This document shows positions 1-12,772 of a stretch of 64,000 nt of DNA, piece by piece. The stretch's first letter is position 1; each line of letters opens with the position of its first letter. The position numbers and the translations under genes are program-made. Source of the DNA: Chlorocebus sabaeus (lineage: Eukaryota; Chordata; Mammalia; Primates; Cercopithecidae); contig NC_132916.1 of NCBI RefSeq assembly GCF_047675955.1, positions 68,999,481 to 69,063,480 on the forward strand. The letters are read 5' to 3'. A model generated the notes under the pieces. The model was not told the DNA's origin and searched no databases. It worked only from the letters and a program-made list of their open reading frames with translations.

Positions 1-580
1 TTCATCAGCAACATGATGAAGCCTGTGTCCTTGGCTACTGATTCCAACCTTTTGTTCTCTTCTTGGAGAAATGGGGAAAAAGATACACTTATATACTACA
101 AGTGTAGATTTTGGTTATCTTTATTTGTGAAGAAATTTTTTGTTTACCTCTCATTTTATTCATTCGTTCAGTAAATATTCATCCACTTACCTACTATGTG
201 CTAGGCACTGTGATAGTCACTAGGCATTAAAAAAGTATATTGATGATCAGTGCTAAAATTATTTTCAAACTATTTTAAGAGAGCACTCCTAAATTAAAAG
301 AAATTATGTATCAACAGAGAAATGTCCTCCCCCCCCACCGACTTTTTTTTTCCTACAAAATTGCTACTGGCTAGAGAATGATGATGATTTGCACTTCTGA
401 CATCATTACCTAATGTTGGGTTTCTGTGCCTGGGCTCTTTATGCTGTGGAGGCAAATGGTGTTTTGAGTGTCTTAATTTCACTGGAACGCTGCACCTGTT
501 GCTGGCTATTCTTGCATATGAAATCCAGGCCCTAGAGTCACTTACTTTCATTTCCTTTTCCTGCTCCCTCTTTCCGGTCT

Positions 581-620
581 GTGTGTGTGTTGGGGTGGGG
601 GTGGGGGGTTGGGGGGGCGG
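581..620 (+). other. GT-rich then G-run tract (G-quadruplex candidate)
   Basis: Four consecutive G-runs of 4, 5, 6 and 7 bases (592-595, 597-601, 603-608, 611-617) are separated by one or two T. This satisfies the usual G-quadruplex pattern on the plus strand. A short TG repeat precedes it. Confidence 0.8.
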
Positions 621-2736
621 CAGATTAGTAGCTCCTGTGAAGAGTCACCACCTTCCTGTTCCGTGAAGGCTATGATTTTAGCGCCCCCAGGAGTTGTAGT
701 GTTGCGTCACTCTGTCATCTGTCGCCGAAAGACTCATAATCCGGCAGCCTCAAGAGTTTGAGACGTGGGTTTATACCTGAGTTTGGGGTTCTGGGGGAGG
801 GGTGAAGTGGAACAGGCTTTCAGCAGCTGCTGCTGCCACCCGATACCTGGAACCTTACTGCTGTTGAGGAACATGTATTTCCTCCTGGCTTCATCTGCTG
901 TTTGGCTATGACTGAGGAAGACAGGAGGTATTGCATAGTATCATTTACTTTCATAAAAACAACTCTGACACCTCTAGGCTTCATGTTGGTTCAGGCGATG
1001 CTCTCGAAAGCCAGGGAGTTGCTTTGCCAGATGCGTGCTATGGCTGAAGGAACGGCTCAAGAGCTGGGACCTGGCCCTGAGGTTAAATCCACTCACAGTA
1101 CGAATTTGATGTTTTACTTTGTGTCCTGAAACCTCAATAACCTTATTTTTCAAGTGAGAGTTGAAATATTGACACAGCTTAACTTGTAAGAATTTTGCAG
1201 GCATCAGTGAAAATAAATTGAATGCACTTTGAAGTTCAGAGATTTCTAAAAGTTAATACAGACCAAATTATATCCTGATGATCAAGTAGGAACATCCATA
1301 GTTCCAGTACTGTAGTGCATTGACAACCTCCAGGAAGTTACGGTAGCCTGATATTCCTAATTTTAAACCAACTTTGTCATGTTTAATTTATTCATACTTT
1401 TATAGATAGACAGATTTACTACTGGACATTCTCTGGCAGAGAAAAATTTCATGGAAAAAGTTTAATGTGAAATGGCACATAAGTGGTCCCGACTTGCAAG
1501 TTCAGGAATGGCTTGTTCACCACTGAAGACTGCCCTGGAATAAGAGAGCCCAGCTTTGTTCTTGTCTTATTTCTGGATCACCCTTTCTCCTTTGTACCTT
1601 CTGACATTGTTTCTGTGTTCCCTCCTCCCATCTGCCACCTGCTCCTTTGCAACTCTGTAGAGTATTTTAATAATAGGTTGTTTGTGCCTGTCTTGCCTCT
1701 GCAGTGCTCACTTCCACCTGTTTCCTCGGCCTCTGCCTTCTTCTTTCCCCCTTTTGGCATGCTCTGGCCTGCCTCCATAGTTGAACCTGATCCCTGAGGC
1801 AATGATATGGCAGATGCCTCAACTCTCCATCTACAGCACTTGTCTTGCCTGGCCTGGGAACCGGCTCTTTTACTGCTGTACTACATGGAACACAGTAGGC
1901 GCTTCTTAGACCTCTCAGGGGCCTGGCTCTCCCAAATGCTTTTTCCAGGAACTCTGGCCCTGTGAACCCACTGCTGAATCTCATAGCTCATAAATAAACT
2001 CTGAAGTGATGACTGTCATTTGAGTTCTCTAGTTCTCACCTGACTCCCTCTTAATATCATCCTGGAACTGTCTTGGAAACCCTGGAACTGATTTGAAATA
2101 CCTCTGGTCAGTTCCTCAGCATCAGTTCTGTCTAATGAACACCTAGATTCTTCATTGTCTCTTCACTTTCTGCTCTACGTTGTCACAAGTAGATGATTAT
2201 GTCTCATTCCTAAGTAGAGATAGGACACATGAGAGTGGGTGGGTGTGCCCATGGTTAGACAGGACTATCTTTGTGTAGTACCAGCTGCGGCAGGATCTAC
2301 AGTGACTCACACATCTTCTGAGTGGCCAACATCCTCAGATTTGCATGTAGGCATTTGCAAGAGGAAGCACACAGATCCTGTGATCAGGGCTGAGATGCAT
2401 ACAGGTGTGTCTGCTGGACTGGGGCAGGTGGTGCTCAGTGGAAGAAAGGTTGTAGGCAGGGAAAGTGTTGCCTCATGGAGGGTGATCCTGATATGGTGGG
2501 AACTTCAATCCAGACTCTGACATCATCATGGGCAAGCCAAATGACAGTAAACAACCTTCAGGGCTTGGGGACATCAGCACACTCACCTGCAGAGAGCCAG
2601 ACGGAAGACAGGCAGTAGCACAAGTTTTCTGAGGTAGAGATTGTGACTGTAGGTGGCCAAGGAACAAAATATTATGAAGACCACATTGGGGTTCATAGGC
2701 TGGTGACCCTATAGGACACTTGGTCACTTTTCCCAC

Positions 2737-2768
2737 TGTGTGTGTGTGTGTGTGTGTTTTTTTTTTCC
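2737..2768. repeat. (TG)n followed by poly-T
   Basis: About ten TG units pass directly into an uninterrupted T run. Simple-sequence repeat. Confidence 0.9.
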
Positions 2769-3380
2769 TGCCAACACCAAAGAGTAATCTCTAGGTATCT
2801 CTTCTTCACTCCTCCCCATGAAGCTTGAAAGTTCTAAAGCTCACCAGAAACTAGAAAAATTTTCCTCACTGTGACAGCAAGTGTGCTTCCAGAAAACTCA
2901 CTTGCTGACCTTTGTTCCACAGTCCAGCAGGTTGCCACCTGATTTATAAAAACAGATTATGAAGAGAGTCCAGAAAAATTACTCCCTCTTTCTTTTTTTT
3001 TTTTCAAGTAGCATTTTAAAATTCCTTTCTTTTTAAAGTAGTTGGGTTGTTTTATTAATTTCATTCACTGTTGCCTTAAATGACAATTCTTGTCTCCCTG
3101 AAGAACTCTTGGCCTTCCTTCCTGCCACTAGAGTGAGAAGTTCTAAGCTAGAGGGGCCATCCCAGGGATGTCTGCTTTAAGCAGCCAGTCATGTAGGGTT
3201 GCGCCTGTGGCCCTGGCAGATTGGATCCACTTTCTACCAAGTTGGTGGCATCACTTGGCTTCCATGTAGTGTTTTTCTGTTCTCCTGCAGATCGCTGTTG
3301 GCCACTGGAGGCCTCACCCACTGAGTTCCAGACAGCTGCCACTTCCGTTTAGAAGCAGCACTGCCAGTGAGAAACCCTGC

Positions 3381-3470
3381 CACACACAACACACACACAG
3401 ACACACACAGAGACACACATACAGAGACATACACACAGACACACACAGAGACACACACACACACACACGT
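3381..3470. repeat. Imperfect (CA)n microsatellite
   Basis: CA-rich tract broken by repeated CAGA and CATA interruptions, giving a higher-order pattern of CACACAGA-like blocks. Long cysteine/valine-rich or threonine/histidine-rich frames through it are translation artefacts. Confidence 0.92.
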
Positions 3471-3833
3471 GAGAGGAGGGCCACCCTGGGATGAAACCCT
3501 GAGTTCCCCCATCTCAACCCACTCCTTCTATCTCCTGGTGGAGGAAGAAGCTGTGTGCCCCTATTACTACCTCTCTGTACCTCCTCATTAAGGGCTTTGG
3601 TGCGATTATTGTCTCCCTTTTAATCTCACTACTTGCAGGCAGCTTTCTTGAGAAAGGTTATAATTTAATCCTGAAATACAATTTCTAGGAGTTTTCTTTT
3701 AAATTCATCATTCCAAGTAGGTGTCTTTGTCTGTTTGCACATTAGAAAATGAAACTAATACTTAAATGTGATTTTCCTGCTTTTATTGGTGTGCTATTTA
3801 AGGTCTGCATCTGACATCTGGCTCCGTGTGGTT
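3471..3833. other. Single-copy stretch
   Basis: No gene or identifiable repeat seen. Confidence 0.5.
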
Positions 3834-4154
3834 TGGAATACTTTATTATTATTATTATTTTGAGATGGAGTCTTGCTCTGTCTCCCAGGCTATACTGCAG
3901 TGGTGCAATCTCGGCTTGCTGCAACCTCTGCCTCCTTGGTTCAAGTGATTCCCGTGCCTCACCCTCCTGAATAACTGGGATTACAGGCGCACACCTCCAC
4001 ACCTGGCTAATTTTTGTAATTTTAGTAGAGATGGAGTCTTACCATGTTCGCCAGGCTGGTCTCAAGCTCCTGACCTCAGGTGATCTGCCAGCCTCAGCTT
4101 CCTAAGGTGCTGAGATTATAAGCATGAGCCACTGAACCCAGCCTGGAATATTTT
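3834..4154 (-). mobile_element. Alu, full length, minus strand
   Basis: An ATT-rich remnant of the poly(A) tail is followed by the complement of both Alu arms, ending in a degraded gagccactgaacccagcc. The target duplication is TGGAATACTTT (3834-3844) against TGGAATATTTT (4144-4154). Divergence suggests an old Alu (J or old S). Confidence 0.95.
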
Positions 4155-6100
4155 CTAAGCTCTTTGATAATGGCGGCTTAGATTTAACTCTCTCTGACTT
4201 AATTTTGTTGATTATAATGTCATTCAATTCCATTTGTATACTCACATGGAAACAAAGGCATGATTTCAGATTTCATTTATATCTTCATGCTTTGGAAAAA
4301 CAAAGCATGATTTGGAGAAATCACTCAGCCCATTAAATACCATCCTTGACATTACTTTTTTGGGTTTGCGTGTTTTTAAAACAGTTTTTATTGGCTTTTG
4401 CTTTTTATAATTTTTTGAACCATATCAACAGTAGCATAATGAGTATCTTTAGACGTGCTGTTAAAATCATGTGAAAATTCTTTTCGTGTCAACACGAAGA
4501 GTTTTGTTTATAATCATTACTGTGATCAAGAACTAGGGTGGAATTTCCTAGCTAGACACAAATGAGTTTTAAAAAAAACCTGACATACTCTTCCATTATT
4601 GGTTAAGTTGTATTCTAAACAATATGAGTCTGATGAAGATATTAAGGGGAGTTAATTAGACTGTAAGACTCTTGAGGACAGTTGATGCCTTTTTCATTTT
4701 TGCATTCTTCTTGGGCACCATGTAGTTAATCAGTATAGTCATGGGATTGTAGGGAGCTGTGTGAACTGCATGAAGCAGATGAGACTCCATCCTCGCATGG
4801 GAAACCTTTAAGGATTTTGAGGTTGGGCAGGTACAGGTTATTAGAAAGATCACTCTGGGCTCTGTGGGAGAGTGATTCAGAGGGAAGAGCCCCTAGAGGC
4901 CCATGGAGCATTGCAGGTGGCTCTGCCAGGAGACCAGGTAGAAGATGTGGTGAGGGTGGGTGGGAGATGGATGAAGCTGTGGATTTCATAGGTAAAGATT
5001 CATCATCCTTCATCTGCAGCTACACTATTGAAGAAGACCTCTGAAAACCAGAAGGCGTTTTATTTGCAGTTCATTTGGCAGGAAAACTTGAGTTTGACCT
5101 GAACTCATTCGGTGTTGAAGCCTGACTTGAAGAGCTGGGACACTTTTAAAGTTCTTACGTATGTCAGGCATCCTTCATAAAACATATGTATTTGCTGCAG
5201 GGCTATGCATGTGTTTGATTAGGGGAAATTGCCCTGGATCTTGCTGTTTTTTGTTTTCACTGTAATATATGACTTGTGCTATATAACTTTTCTCAAATGG
5301 GAAGAGTTCTGGTTCAGCAGCACCCCTGGCCCTAGGGTTTTGGAAAAGAGGTTGTGAAACTATTTGATGTGTGTTTACAGGATAAGGTTGATGAAACTGA
5401 CTGATAAGAAATGGAGGCAAGATCTGTGGAAGAAAAGAACATTTCTGGGAAGACTCAAAAGTTAATGATGACACCGCCTCATTAACATTGAAGGGAAGTA
5501 GAACTTTAGAAGGGGTCAGAAATATTCATTAGATAGGCATGATTTATTGAAAAGGATGCATCTTGAATTTTTGAAGTGTTGCTTGTGTGTAATCTTGGAC
5601 TGAATCGTAGGCCAGAAAAAGGGGGCAATTGCAGAAATTTGAAAAAGACCTATAGATTAGTTCATAGTTTTGCTTCTATGTGAATTCTCTGGTTTTCATC
5701 ATTGTACTCTGGTTATGTAAGATGGTAATATTTGGGGAAGTTGGACGAAGGGAATATGAGAACTCTGTGTACTCTTTTCTTTTTTTTCTTTACCACTTCT
5801 TTTATAAGTCTAAAATTATTTCAAGATAAACATTTGAAAAATGACAAAAAAAAAAGAGCTGTTTGTTATATCAGGGAATGGCATCATCCATGATGCTTTT
5901 AAGTAGAGAGTATCTATGAGCAGAAGTCTAGTTTTCTTGGAGAATTCGAAGTCTAAAAGTGCAAATTGGGTAAAATTTCAGTCAGGTCTTCACCCCCTCC
6001 CAATTTTTTCTTTTTAAAAAAAGCTGACCTGGTTTCTATTGTAAGATTAACTTTTTATATTCTGATCTGAGAAAAATGCTTGACTGTAGTTTAAGCGTAC
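4155..6100. other. Single-copy sequence with decayed old repeats
   Basis: About 4660-4740 resembles an L2 3' end (agactgtaagactcttgagg motif). About 4835-4990 resembles a very old L1M-class segment (agatcactctgggctctg). The rest is unassigned. No gene seen. Confidence 0.4.
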
Positions 6101-6417
6101 AAAGAAGAGTTCTAGGCCAGGCGTGGTGGCTCATGCCTGTAATCCCAGCACTTGGGGAGACCAAGGTGGGCAGATTGCTTGAGGTCAGGAGTTTAAGACC
6201 AGGCTGACCAACATGGTGAAACCCATCTTTACTAGAAATATAAAAGTTAGCTGGGCATGGTGGCATGCGCCTGTAATCCCAGTTACTTGGGAGACTGAGG
6301 CAGGTGAATTTCTGGAACCCGGGAGGCGGAGGTTGCAGTGAGCTGACATCACGTCACTGTACTCCAGCCTGGGCGACACAACAAGACTGCGTCTCAAGAA
6401 AAAAAAAAAGAAGAGTT
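6101..6417 (+). mobile_element. Alu, full length, plus strand
   Basis: Begins ggccaggcgtggtggctcat and ends in an A-rich tail. Flanked by a perfect 11-bp target duplication AAAGAAGAGTT (6101-6111 and 6407-6417). The 3' copy merges with the tail. Confidence 0.97.
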
Positions 6418-8284
6418 ATAAAATGGAGAGCTCATGGGAAGTGCCATAACTTGTCCCTTGCATTTAGTCTCTCTGGTGTTGGAGGGTATGGTTTCTCTCT
6501 AGTTCTTGTTTGTAGCTCTGCAAGATGAGGCATAGGTTTATTAGTTAGGACTGATAGTTATAATATGATGTTCAAAGCCAAGAGGGTTTACAGATAACAG
6601 GGAAGAATGAAGAAGATGTGTACCTTCATGGCCAAGGTCAGCTCGCCTGGATTTTGTGGTGCTGATGCTGCTGGGTGTATATTTTCTCCATGGAGAGAGG
6701 ACTGGTTTCTGAATTCTTTTGCTTTCCTCTCTCACTTCGACACTACCTCCTGTAGTTTCAGCTAATTTGTTCTGTGGTTCTCTCTCCACTCCAATTCTTT
6801 CTTTCTTTTTTGATGAGAGTAGACCTAGGCTGGCAGCCAGTTGCTATTGAGCTATAATAGAGCTAGTGGTATGAACAAAATTTGATTACTGCTGTCAACA
6901 CCAGATTGAATAAGAAAGTGCATACCCTAGACAGATACTTGCAACATAAATGGTCTATTGATTTCACAAGAACTAGAAAATGAGGCCACTGTGTAATCTA
7001 GCAGAACAACAGATCTGTGAATAGAGTGGGCCCTGACGTTGCACAACGGTTTTCAAAAGTGCCCTCCTATCGATCTTTTTAGAAGAACCTTCAGATAAAC
7101 TGATTTTAGCTTCTGATTTTCCTCACCATCAAGTATTTACAGAAACTCCAAGGAAGCCTTTGCACTTGTGTGTGTGCAATCGTTTGCTTTTCCTCCATAG
7201 CATCTAGTTTGGAAGTTATATTGGCTATTACAGACCTTATTTGCTCCTGAGTTATCATGGCATTTCTACTTAGCTTAATACGAATGTTTTAGGAGTTTCC
7301 TACCATGGAAAGTTCTGTTTGACATATGAAAGTTCAATGGTCAGTTTCATAGTCAGCTCTAGGGCAAGAAATAAATAAAACAATGGATTACAGAGTATAG
7401 CCTTGCGACACGGGAAATTTTTTAGTAGATGGATGAGTCATATTATAAATATATGCTGCAAGGCCCGAGGTCTTACATCAAAAAATAAGGAAAAAAGTTT
7501 TTAATTTTTTAAAGTTAATAGCCTTCTGATATTTTCTTTGTTATGTTTTGTATAGTTTTTGTTCTGTTTAGTTTTGGGGGGATCAAAAAAATAAATACTA
7601 AAATAGAATGTTTTAGGAAAAAGGTAATTAACATCATTGTACATGAATTTGCTCTAACACAGTAAGGTCTGAAAAAAAAAATATTTTCTCTTTGATGTAG
7701 ACTTGTTTCAATAATTACTATTCTCCCAGTACTGCACTTTTGAGAGGGAAGGAGAAATTGTTGCTAGTGTCTAGATCTTGACTTGTCTCCTTGGCTACCT
7801 TCACAATTTGAGATACTGAATCTTAAATCACATCTGGTTTAAAAATTCTTCCTATAAACAGTTATGACTATTTACTGACAAAAGGCTGCTTTTATTGTGC
7901 CTGTTTCTATTTCAGAGGAAGACACATAAAGACAGGTGGAAAGAACTGATTTGTAAAGATTGAAATGTCATATTTACATTCAGAATTTCATTTCCTTACC
8001 AGTTTTCAGAAGAACCCTTTGGTAGAGGAAACAGGGCCAACTTCTTTCACAGCCTCTTACTGTAGATAGAAATATGAAGTCCAGCAATATTTAGCTGGTG
8101 TGAACCCAGACAGCTGTACCAGGAACAATGTTGAAAATCTTTGATTCCTACTGGAAAATAGCCACTGTTAAAGATGCACACCTTCAGGACCTCACTTCAG
8201 GATTGTAGCCAGTATCCGTTCTGACTAGGTGGTGCCCACGCCTCTCTGGCTGTTTTGTGTTTTGAATATTTAGTCCTGATTCTA
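6418..8284. other. Single-copy sequence
   Basis: AT-rich, with no recognisable gene or repeat family. Short A and T runs only. Confidence 0.5.
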
Positions 8285-9066
8285 GAAATGAAGACATTTT
8301 TGGCCTATGGATAAAAGATGGGTTTCGATAGCCATTAAGGAAATGCAAATCAAACCACAATGAAATGTCACTTCATACCCAGTAGGATGGCGATAATAAA
8401 AAAGACAAATAATAACAAATATTGGTGAGGATGTGGAGAAATGGGTATCCACATACACTGCTAGTGGGAATGTGAAAGGATGCAGCCACTTTGGAAAGCT
8501 GTCTGGCAGTTCTTCCAAAGGTTAAGCATAGGGTTGCCATATGACTCAGCAGTTCTACTTCTGGGTACACACACACACACACACACACACACACTCATCC
8601 CACACCCAAGAGACATGAAAATGTATGCCCACATCAAAAACTTGTACACAAATGCTCATAGCAGAATTAACTTGTATTAGCTAAAAGATAAAAACAACCC
8701 AAATGTTCATGAACTGATAAACACATAATAAAATGTGGTCTATCAATACAATGGAATATTTTAAAAAGAAATGAAATACCCATACATGCTACAACACGCA
8801 TGGACTTCAAAATCATTATGCTAAGTGAAATAAGCTAGTCACAAAAAACCATATACTGTACGATTTCTTTTATATGAAATGTACAGAATAGGTAACTCTA
8901 AAGACTGGAAGTAGATTTCAGTGGTTGCGTTGGGCTAAGGGATGGGGATCGATTGTGGTGATGGTTGTAGAATTCTTTGAAAATACTAAAAATCATTAAG
9001 TTATACAGTGTAAATGAGCTAATTGTATAATATATGAATTATATATCAATAAAGTTTGATGCAAAA
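8285..9066 (+). mobile_element. L1M 3' fragment, plus strand
   Basis: Decayed end of L1 ORF2 and 3' UTR. It contains gggaaatgcaaatc-like, gaggatgtggagaaatggg and caatggaatattt motifs and ends ...caataaagttt. It is far more diverged than the L1PA copy at 16797, so an older L1M-class element. A (CA)n run (8566-8594) has grown inside it. No open ORF2 frame remains. Confidence 0.85.
8566..8594. repeat. (CA)n microsatellite inside L1M
   Basis: Fourteen to fifteen uninterrupted CA units at the position of the L1 gggtatatac motif. Confidence 0.95.
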
Positions 9067-9124
9067 AGAGATGATTGGGTATTGACTATGTGACATCATC
9101 TGTATCACTGCGCTTTTCCCGGTC

Positions 9125-9195
9125 TCCCTGCCTGTGACAGTCCTAGAAGACAGGTGAAGTCAGCCTGTCCATTTTACAGATTTGGAGACTGAGGC

Positions 9196-9235
<40 letters not shown>

Positions 9236-9275
9236 TATATTGCCAGAGTTGTACAGCTGCTAGTCTAAGGAAAAT
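9125..9275 (-). mobile_element. MIR fragment, minus strand, with internal (GA)n
   Basis: The complement of the MIR core is seen as ccattttacagatttggagactgaggc, then after a GA run ...ttgccagagttgtacagctgctag. The GA repeat (9197-9233) sits where MIR has cagagag, so it grew from the element itself. Confidence 0.75.
9197..9233. repeat. (GA)n microsatellite
   Basis: GA units with one AAA-type interruption, inside the MIR fragment. Confidence 0.92.
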
Positions 9276-9556
9276 GTAGAGATGAAGAGGAGGAGCGAAG
9301 GGGAAGTACTGTCAGTTTCTCTTTTCTGTACCACAGTACAGTAGCAGGATGAGAGATGCCTTTGAATTCAAACCTGTGTGTATCCTGACAAAGATACATA
9401 TTCTATGAAAAGTCTTTGATAAGAAGTAGAAAATTTCTATTTCACAACAAGCAAGAAAAAGAATGAGAAAAGGACTAGAAAGTAGATAATGATCATATGA
9501 ATAATGATTTTCCTTGCTTTTTGCATGTATGTGGAGGACACATGCAGAAGTGACAG

Positions 9557-9612
9557 CAGGAGTTCGAGACCAGCCTGACCAACATGGTGAGACAATGTCT
9601 CTACTAAAAATA

Positions 9613-9653
<41 letters not shown>

Positions 9654-9797
9654 CCAGGCGTGGTGATGGGTGCCTGTAATCCCAGCTACTTGGGAGGCTG
9701 AGGCAGGAGAATCACTTGAACCCAAGAGGCAGAGGTTGCAGTGAGCCGAGATCATGCCATTGCACTCCAGCCTGGGTGACAAGAGTGGAAAAAAAAA
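9557..9797 (+). mobile_element. Alu, 5'-truncated, plus strand, with long central A-run
   Basis: Starts mid left arm (caggagttcgagaccagcct) and runs through the right arm to a short A tail. The A-rich linker after atac is expanded to 39 uninterrupted A (9614-9652). Confidence 0.95.
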
Positions 9798-11624
9798 TTA
9801 TGATAATAAAGAGAGCAAAGTGACCACAAAAGAGAATAGGCTGGAAAAATTAGTCTAAATGGTGGTCTCTTAGCTTATAACTGCATGTAGTTAGGTTTAT
9901 TTTTTCCATAACAGCAATTTCTAAGGGATGAAGAAGAAATCCTTTTGAGTTTTACTTCCCCAAGGTATATATAGCTACTACAGTGAAATAATAAGCCCAA
10001 TTTATTCTTTGAAGTATAGTTAATATGTAACGAAACTCCTAAGGCCAGTTGTATACCCAGGGCAATCACCTTCTAACACCTTTATTTATGTACACAGTGA
10101 GTAGGAAGGTGGGTGGAGTGCCCCTTCCCAGCTGACACTGTCAAAACAGGAAGCAAAGTTATAATCTCTGTCATAGGAACATGAATAGAGGCCCTTAGTT
10201 GTGACTATTAAAAAAACAAAAAAACCTACCTAAGGAGTTTTCACTGACTGCAAAGTGTAACTTCCTGTCTGGTGTTTAGAGGAGGTGGGGTTAGTTAGGT
10301 TTAGTCAGATCCTCTCATGAGAAAAATAAAAGCCACAAAAAAAAAAAAAAAAGGACATCCCAGTGTGCAGTTCGAAGGCTGCTTTTGTTGTCCACTTCCT
10401 CCACATCTTTTTCCTTGTCATCTAAGCAGATGTAGGTGATGAGCAGCCCGGCAGCCACCACGTTTCACTGGAAAAAGTGCAGATTGGATTTGCCAGGGCA
10501 TGTAGCTGTCCAGGCTTGCAAGAGATTACCAGGTAAGTTTGTCAACTTGTGCTACTCCCAGCCAGTGAGGTTTTCATAGGAAGCGCCTCTGAAGACAGGG
10601 CTCTCTCGTTCACTTTTGTTAAGTAACAAAGCTTGGGACCAGGCTGGTGACGGGAACAGACAGCCTGTCCTTCCTGCTGCCACATCTGTTGTGGACCCTG
10701 AAGAGTAGAGACTAACGCTGTCTGCTTTGCACTTCTCTTCAGGAGGTGATAATTCACTAGAGTTATTAGCTTCTTTGAAAGAAGATTTCCAGGATCCCTA
10801 CATTTGTGGTAGCAAATGTGCTTCACTTTACCTCCCTGTATTTTCAAAATAGCTTACTCTGTGCTGACCGTTTACTGCCATATAGAGAAGAAGCCTCCTT
10901 TGTGGTGTTGAGTATTGGTCGACCTCATCCCATATTGTATTTGATTTACTCTGTTGGCTAAAAAGGCGTTTTACTTCTTGAAATATTTAGTTTCAACCTG
11001 AGAAAGGGGAGAATAAAACATGTGTACTTTGAGGATTGTATAAGCGCTGGGGTTTCTGTTTCAGTGCAGGCTTCTCTATGAGACATGTATATGCGTAACT
11101 TCGTGTAGGGAAAGTGTCATGCACTTTTCTCTCGCTGAAGTTTACTTCCGGGGTGACTTAGTTTTTCTGATCAGTTTAGATGTTCATATCTTGTTTAATG
11201 TATACATGTGTGTACTGGTTGTATGAACTTTTGGAGGGAAAAAAACCCCAAGTGATGTGTTTTATTTGATTATACACATCATGCATGAATGTTGTCACTG
11301 TGAAAAACTTTGAGGCTGGTTGGTTTTCTTTTTTAATGTTTTTCTTTCTTGTGGAATTACTCTTTCCCTCTTAATGTTTTCCTTCTTAGCTTCAGTGAAT
11401 GAGGTGGTAAGCAGTTGTAAGTGTTGTCTCTGTGGAGCAAATTCAAACCAAAATGATTGGAGCAGCTCATATTTTCTTAGTGAATTGGGTGTCTTGAACA
11501 AGTGGCATAGAAGATTGGTGTACTACAATTCTCATCATTAGCTGTTACTTCTTTCTTAAATAACCATGTGATCCCAACACAAAATCAAAATACCTCTCAG
11601 GGACCTGAATTAAAACTCCATGCG
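9798..11624. other. Single-copy sequence
   Basis: No gene or clear repeat recognised. A run of 16 A at about 10339-10354. The 101-codon minus frame at 10542-10847 has no family resemblance I can name. Confidence 0.45.
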
Positions 11625-11910
11625 GGCCGGGCATGATGGCTTATACCTGTAATCCAAGCCCTTTGGGAGGCTGAGACAGGAGGATCACTTGAGGGCTGGA
11701 GTTTGAGACCACCCTGGGCAACATAGGGAGATTCCATCTCTACAAAAAATTTAAAAATCAGTCAGTCATGGTGGCATATGCCTGTGGTCCCAGCTATTTA
11801 GGAGACTGAGGTGGGAGGATAGCTTGAACATAGGAGTTTGAGACTGTGGTGAGCCATGATCATGCCACTGTATTCCAGTCTGGACAACAGAGGGATATCT
11901 TGTCTCAAAA
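11625..11910 (+). mobile_element. Old Alu (J-like), plus strand
   Basis: Starts ggccgggcatgatggctt and keeps both arms, but with many substitutions (cctgggcaacataggga, cctgtggtcccagctattta) typical of AluJ. There is almost no tail. Confidence 0.93.
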
Positions 11911-12118
11911 GCCTGCATAGGAGCATCTATTGCAGACTCGTGACCTTTCGAAGATTTCCTTTGATTGTCACTAAATCCTCTCTCTTTCCCCGACATTGAG
12001 AGTCTCTGTAGTCAGCTAGTCTTCATCAAAGGGTCTTGCTACAAAGGGTCTGGGGTAACCATAGTGTTTGAAATCAGAAGACAACTAGAAGAAAAGTACA
12101 AACAAACCTTTAAATAAT

Positions 12119-12405
12119 AAGCAGGCTTTGGCTGGGGGTGGCTCATGCCTGTAATCCCAGCACTTTGGGAGGCCAAGGCGGGTGGATCATCTGAGGTCAG
12201 GAGTTTTATACCAGCCTGGCCAACATGGTGAAACCTGGTCTCTACTAAAAATACAAAAATTAGTCGGGCGCGGTGGCGGGTGCCTGTAATCCCAGCTACT
12301 TGGGAAGCTGAGATGGGAGAATCACTTGAACCTGGGAGGCAGAAGTTGCAGTGAGCAGAGATCGCACCATTGCACTCCAGCCTGGGTGACAGAGTGAAAC
12401 TCTGT

Positions 12406-12440
<35 letters not shown>

Positions 12441-12448
12441 CAGGCTTT
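12119..12448 (+). mobile_element. Alu, full length, plus strand
   Basis: Both arms are well preserved (AluS-like) with a poly(A) tail of about 30 bases. Target duplication AAGCAGGCTTT at 12119-12129 and 12438-12448. Confidence 0.97.
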
Positions 12449-12772
12449 TAAATGAGTAGCTACAGTGTTAAATATATTTAATTGCTATGGTGGTTGAGTT
12501 CTGGTTCATTTAGATAACATTCTTTCCTGCTCTATGACCAATCAAAAGGCTTTTTAGGAAAATACCATTTTAAAACATAAAATGTATTTCAGTGCATGTT
12601 ATTTTAATAAAAATAGAAAACCAATGTGTACATGATTTCGAATTTCACAAGGGCCTAGATTGTCATCAGTTATTACTGAACTGCATTTTTTTTGTGTGTC
12701 CATAGTATAGACTCTTTAGTGATCTTCTTAGAAATAAGGACATTAAATTTAATGTTAAAAATAGTATTTTCA
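12449..12772. other. Single-copy stretch
   Basis: AT-rich; no gene or repeat recognised. Confidence 0.5.

Larger units (their letters stand above)
1..3380. other. Single-copy sequence without a recognisable gene
   Basis: No exon-like conserved protein, RNA gene or young repeat is visible. Open frames here are about 60 to 105 codons, overlap on both strands and match no family I know. About 155-235 resembles the 3' end of an old mammalian repeat (MIR/L2/L1ME type: a ctatgtgctaggcactgtg motif). A G-rich run lies at 592-617, followed to about 800 by sequence with somewhat more CpG than its surroundings. A (TG)n then T run lies at 2737-2768. Confidence 0.6.

Noticed and set aside
640..800. CpG island or promoter of a host gene
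   Set aside because: Only a handful of CpGs and no exon, splice donor or downstream open frame that I can recognise. Kept only as a weak regulatory candidate next to the G-rich tract.
1483..1984. Overlapping 105-codon frames on both strands as a small gene
   Set aside because: No family resemblance, opposite-strand frames equally long, no Kozak or splice support.
3234..3591. Cys/Val-rich and Thr/His-rich frames resembling secreted or repeat proteins
   Set aside because: Read-through of an imperfect CA microsatellite.
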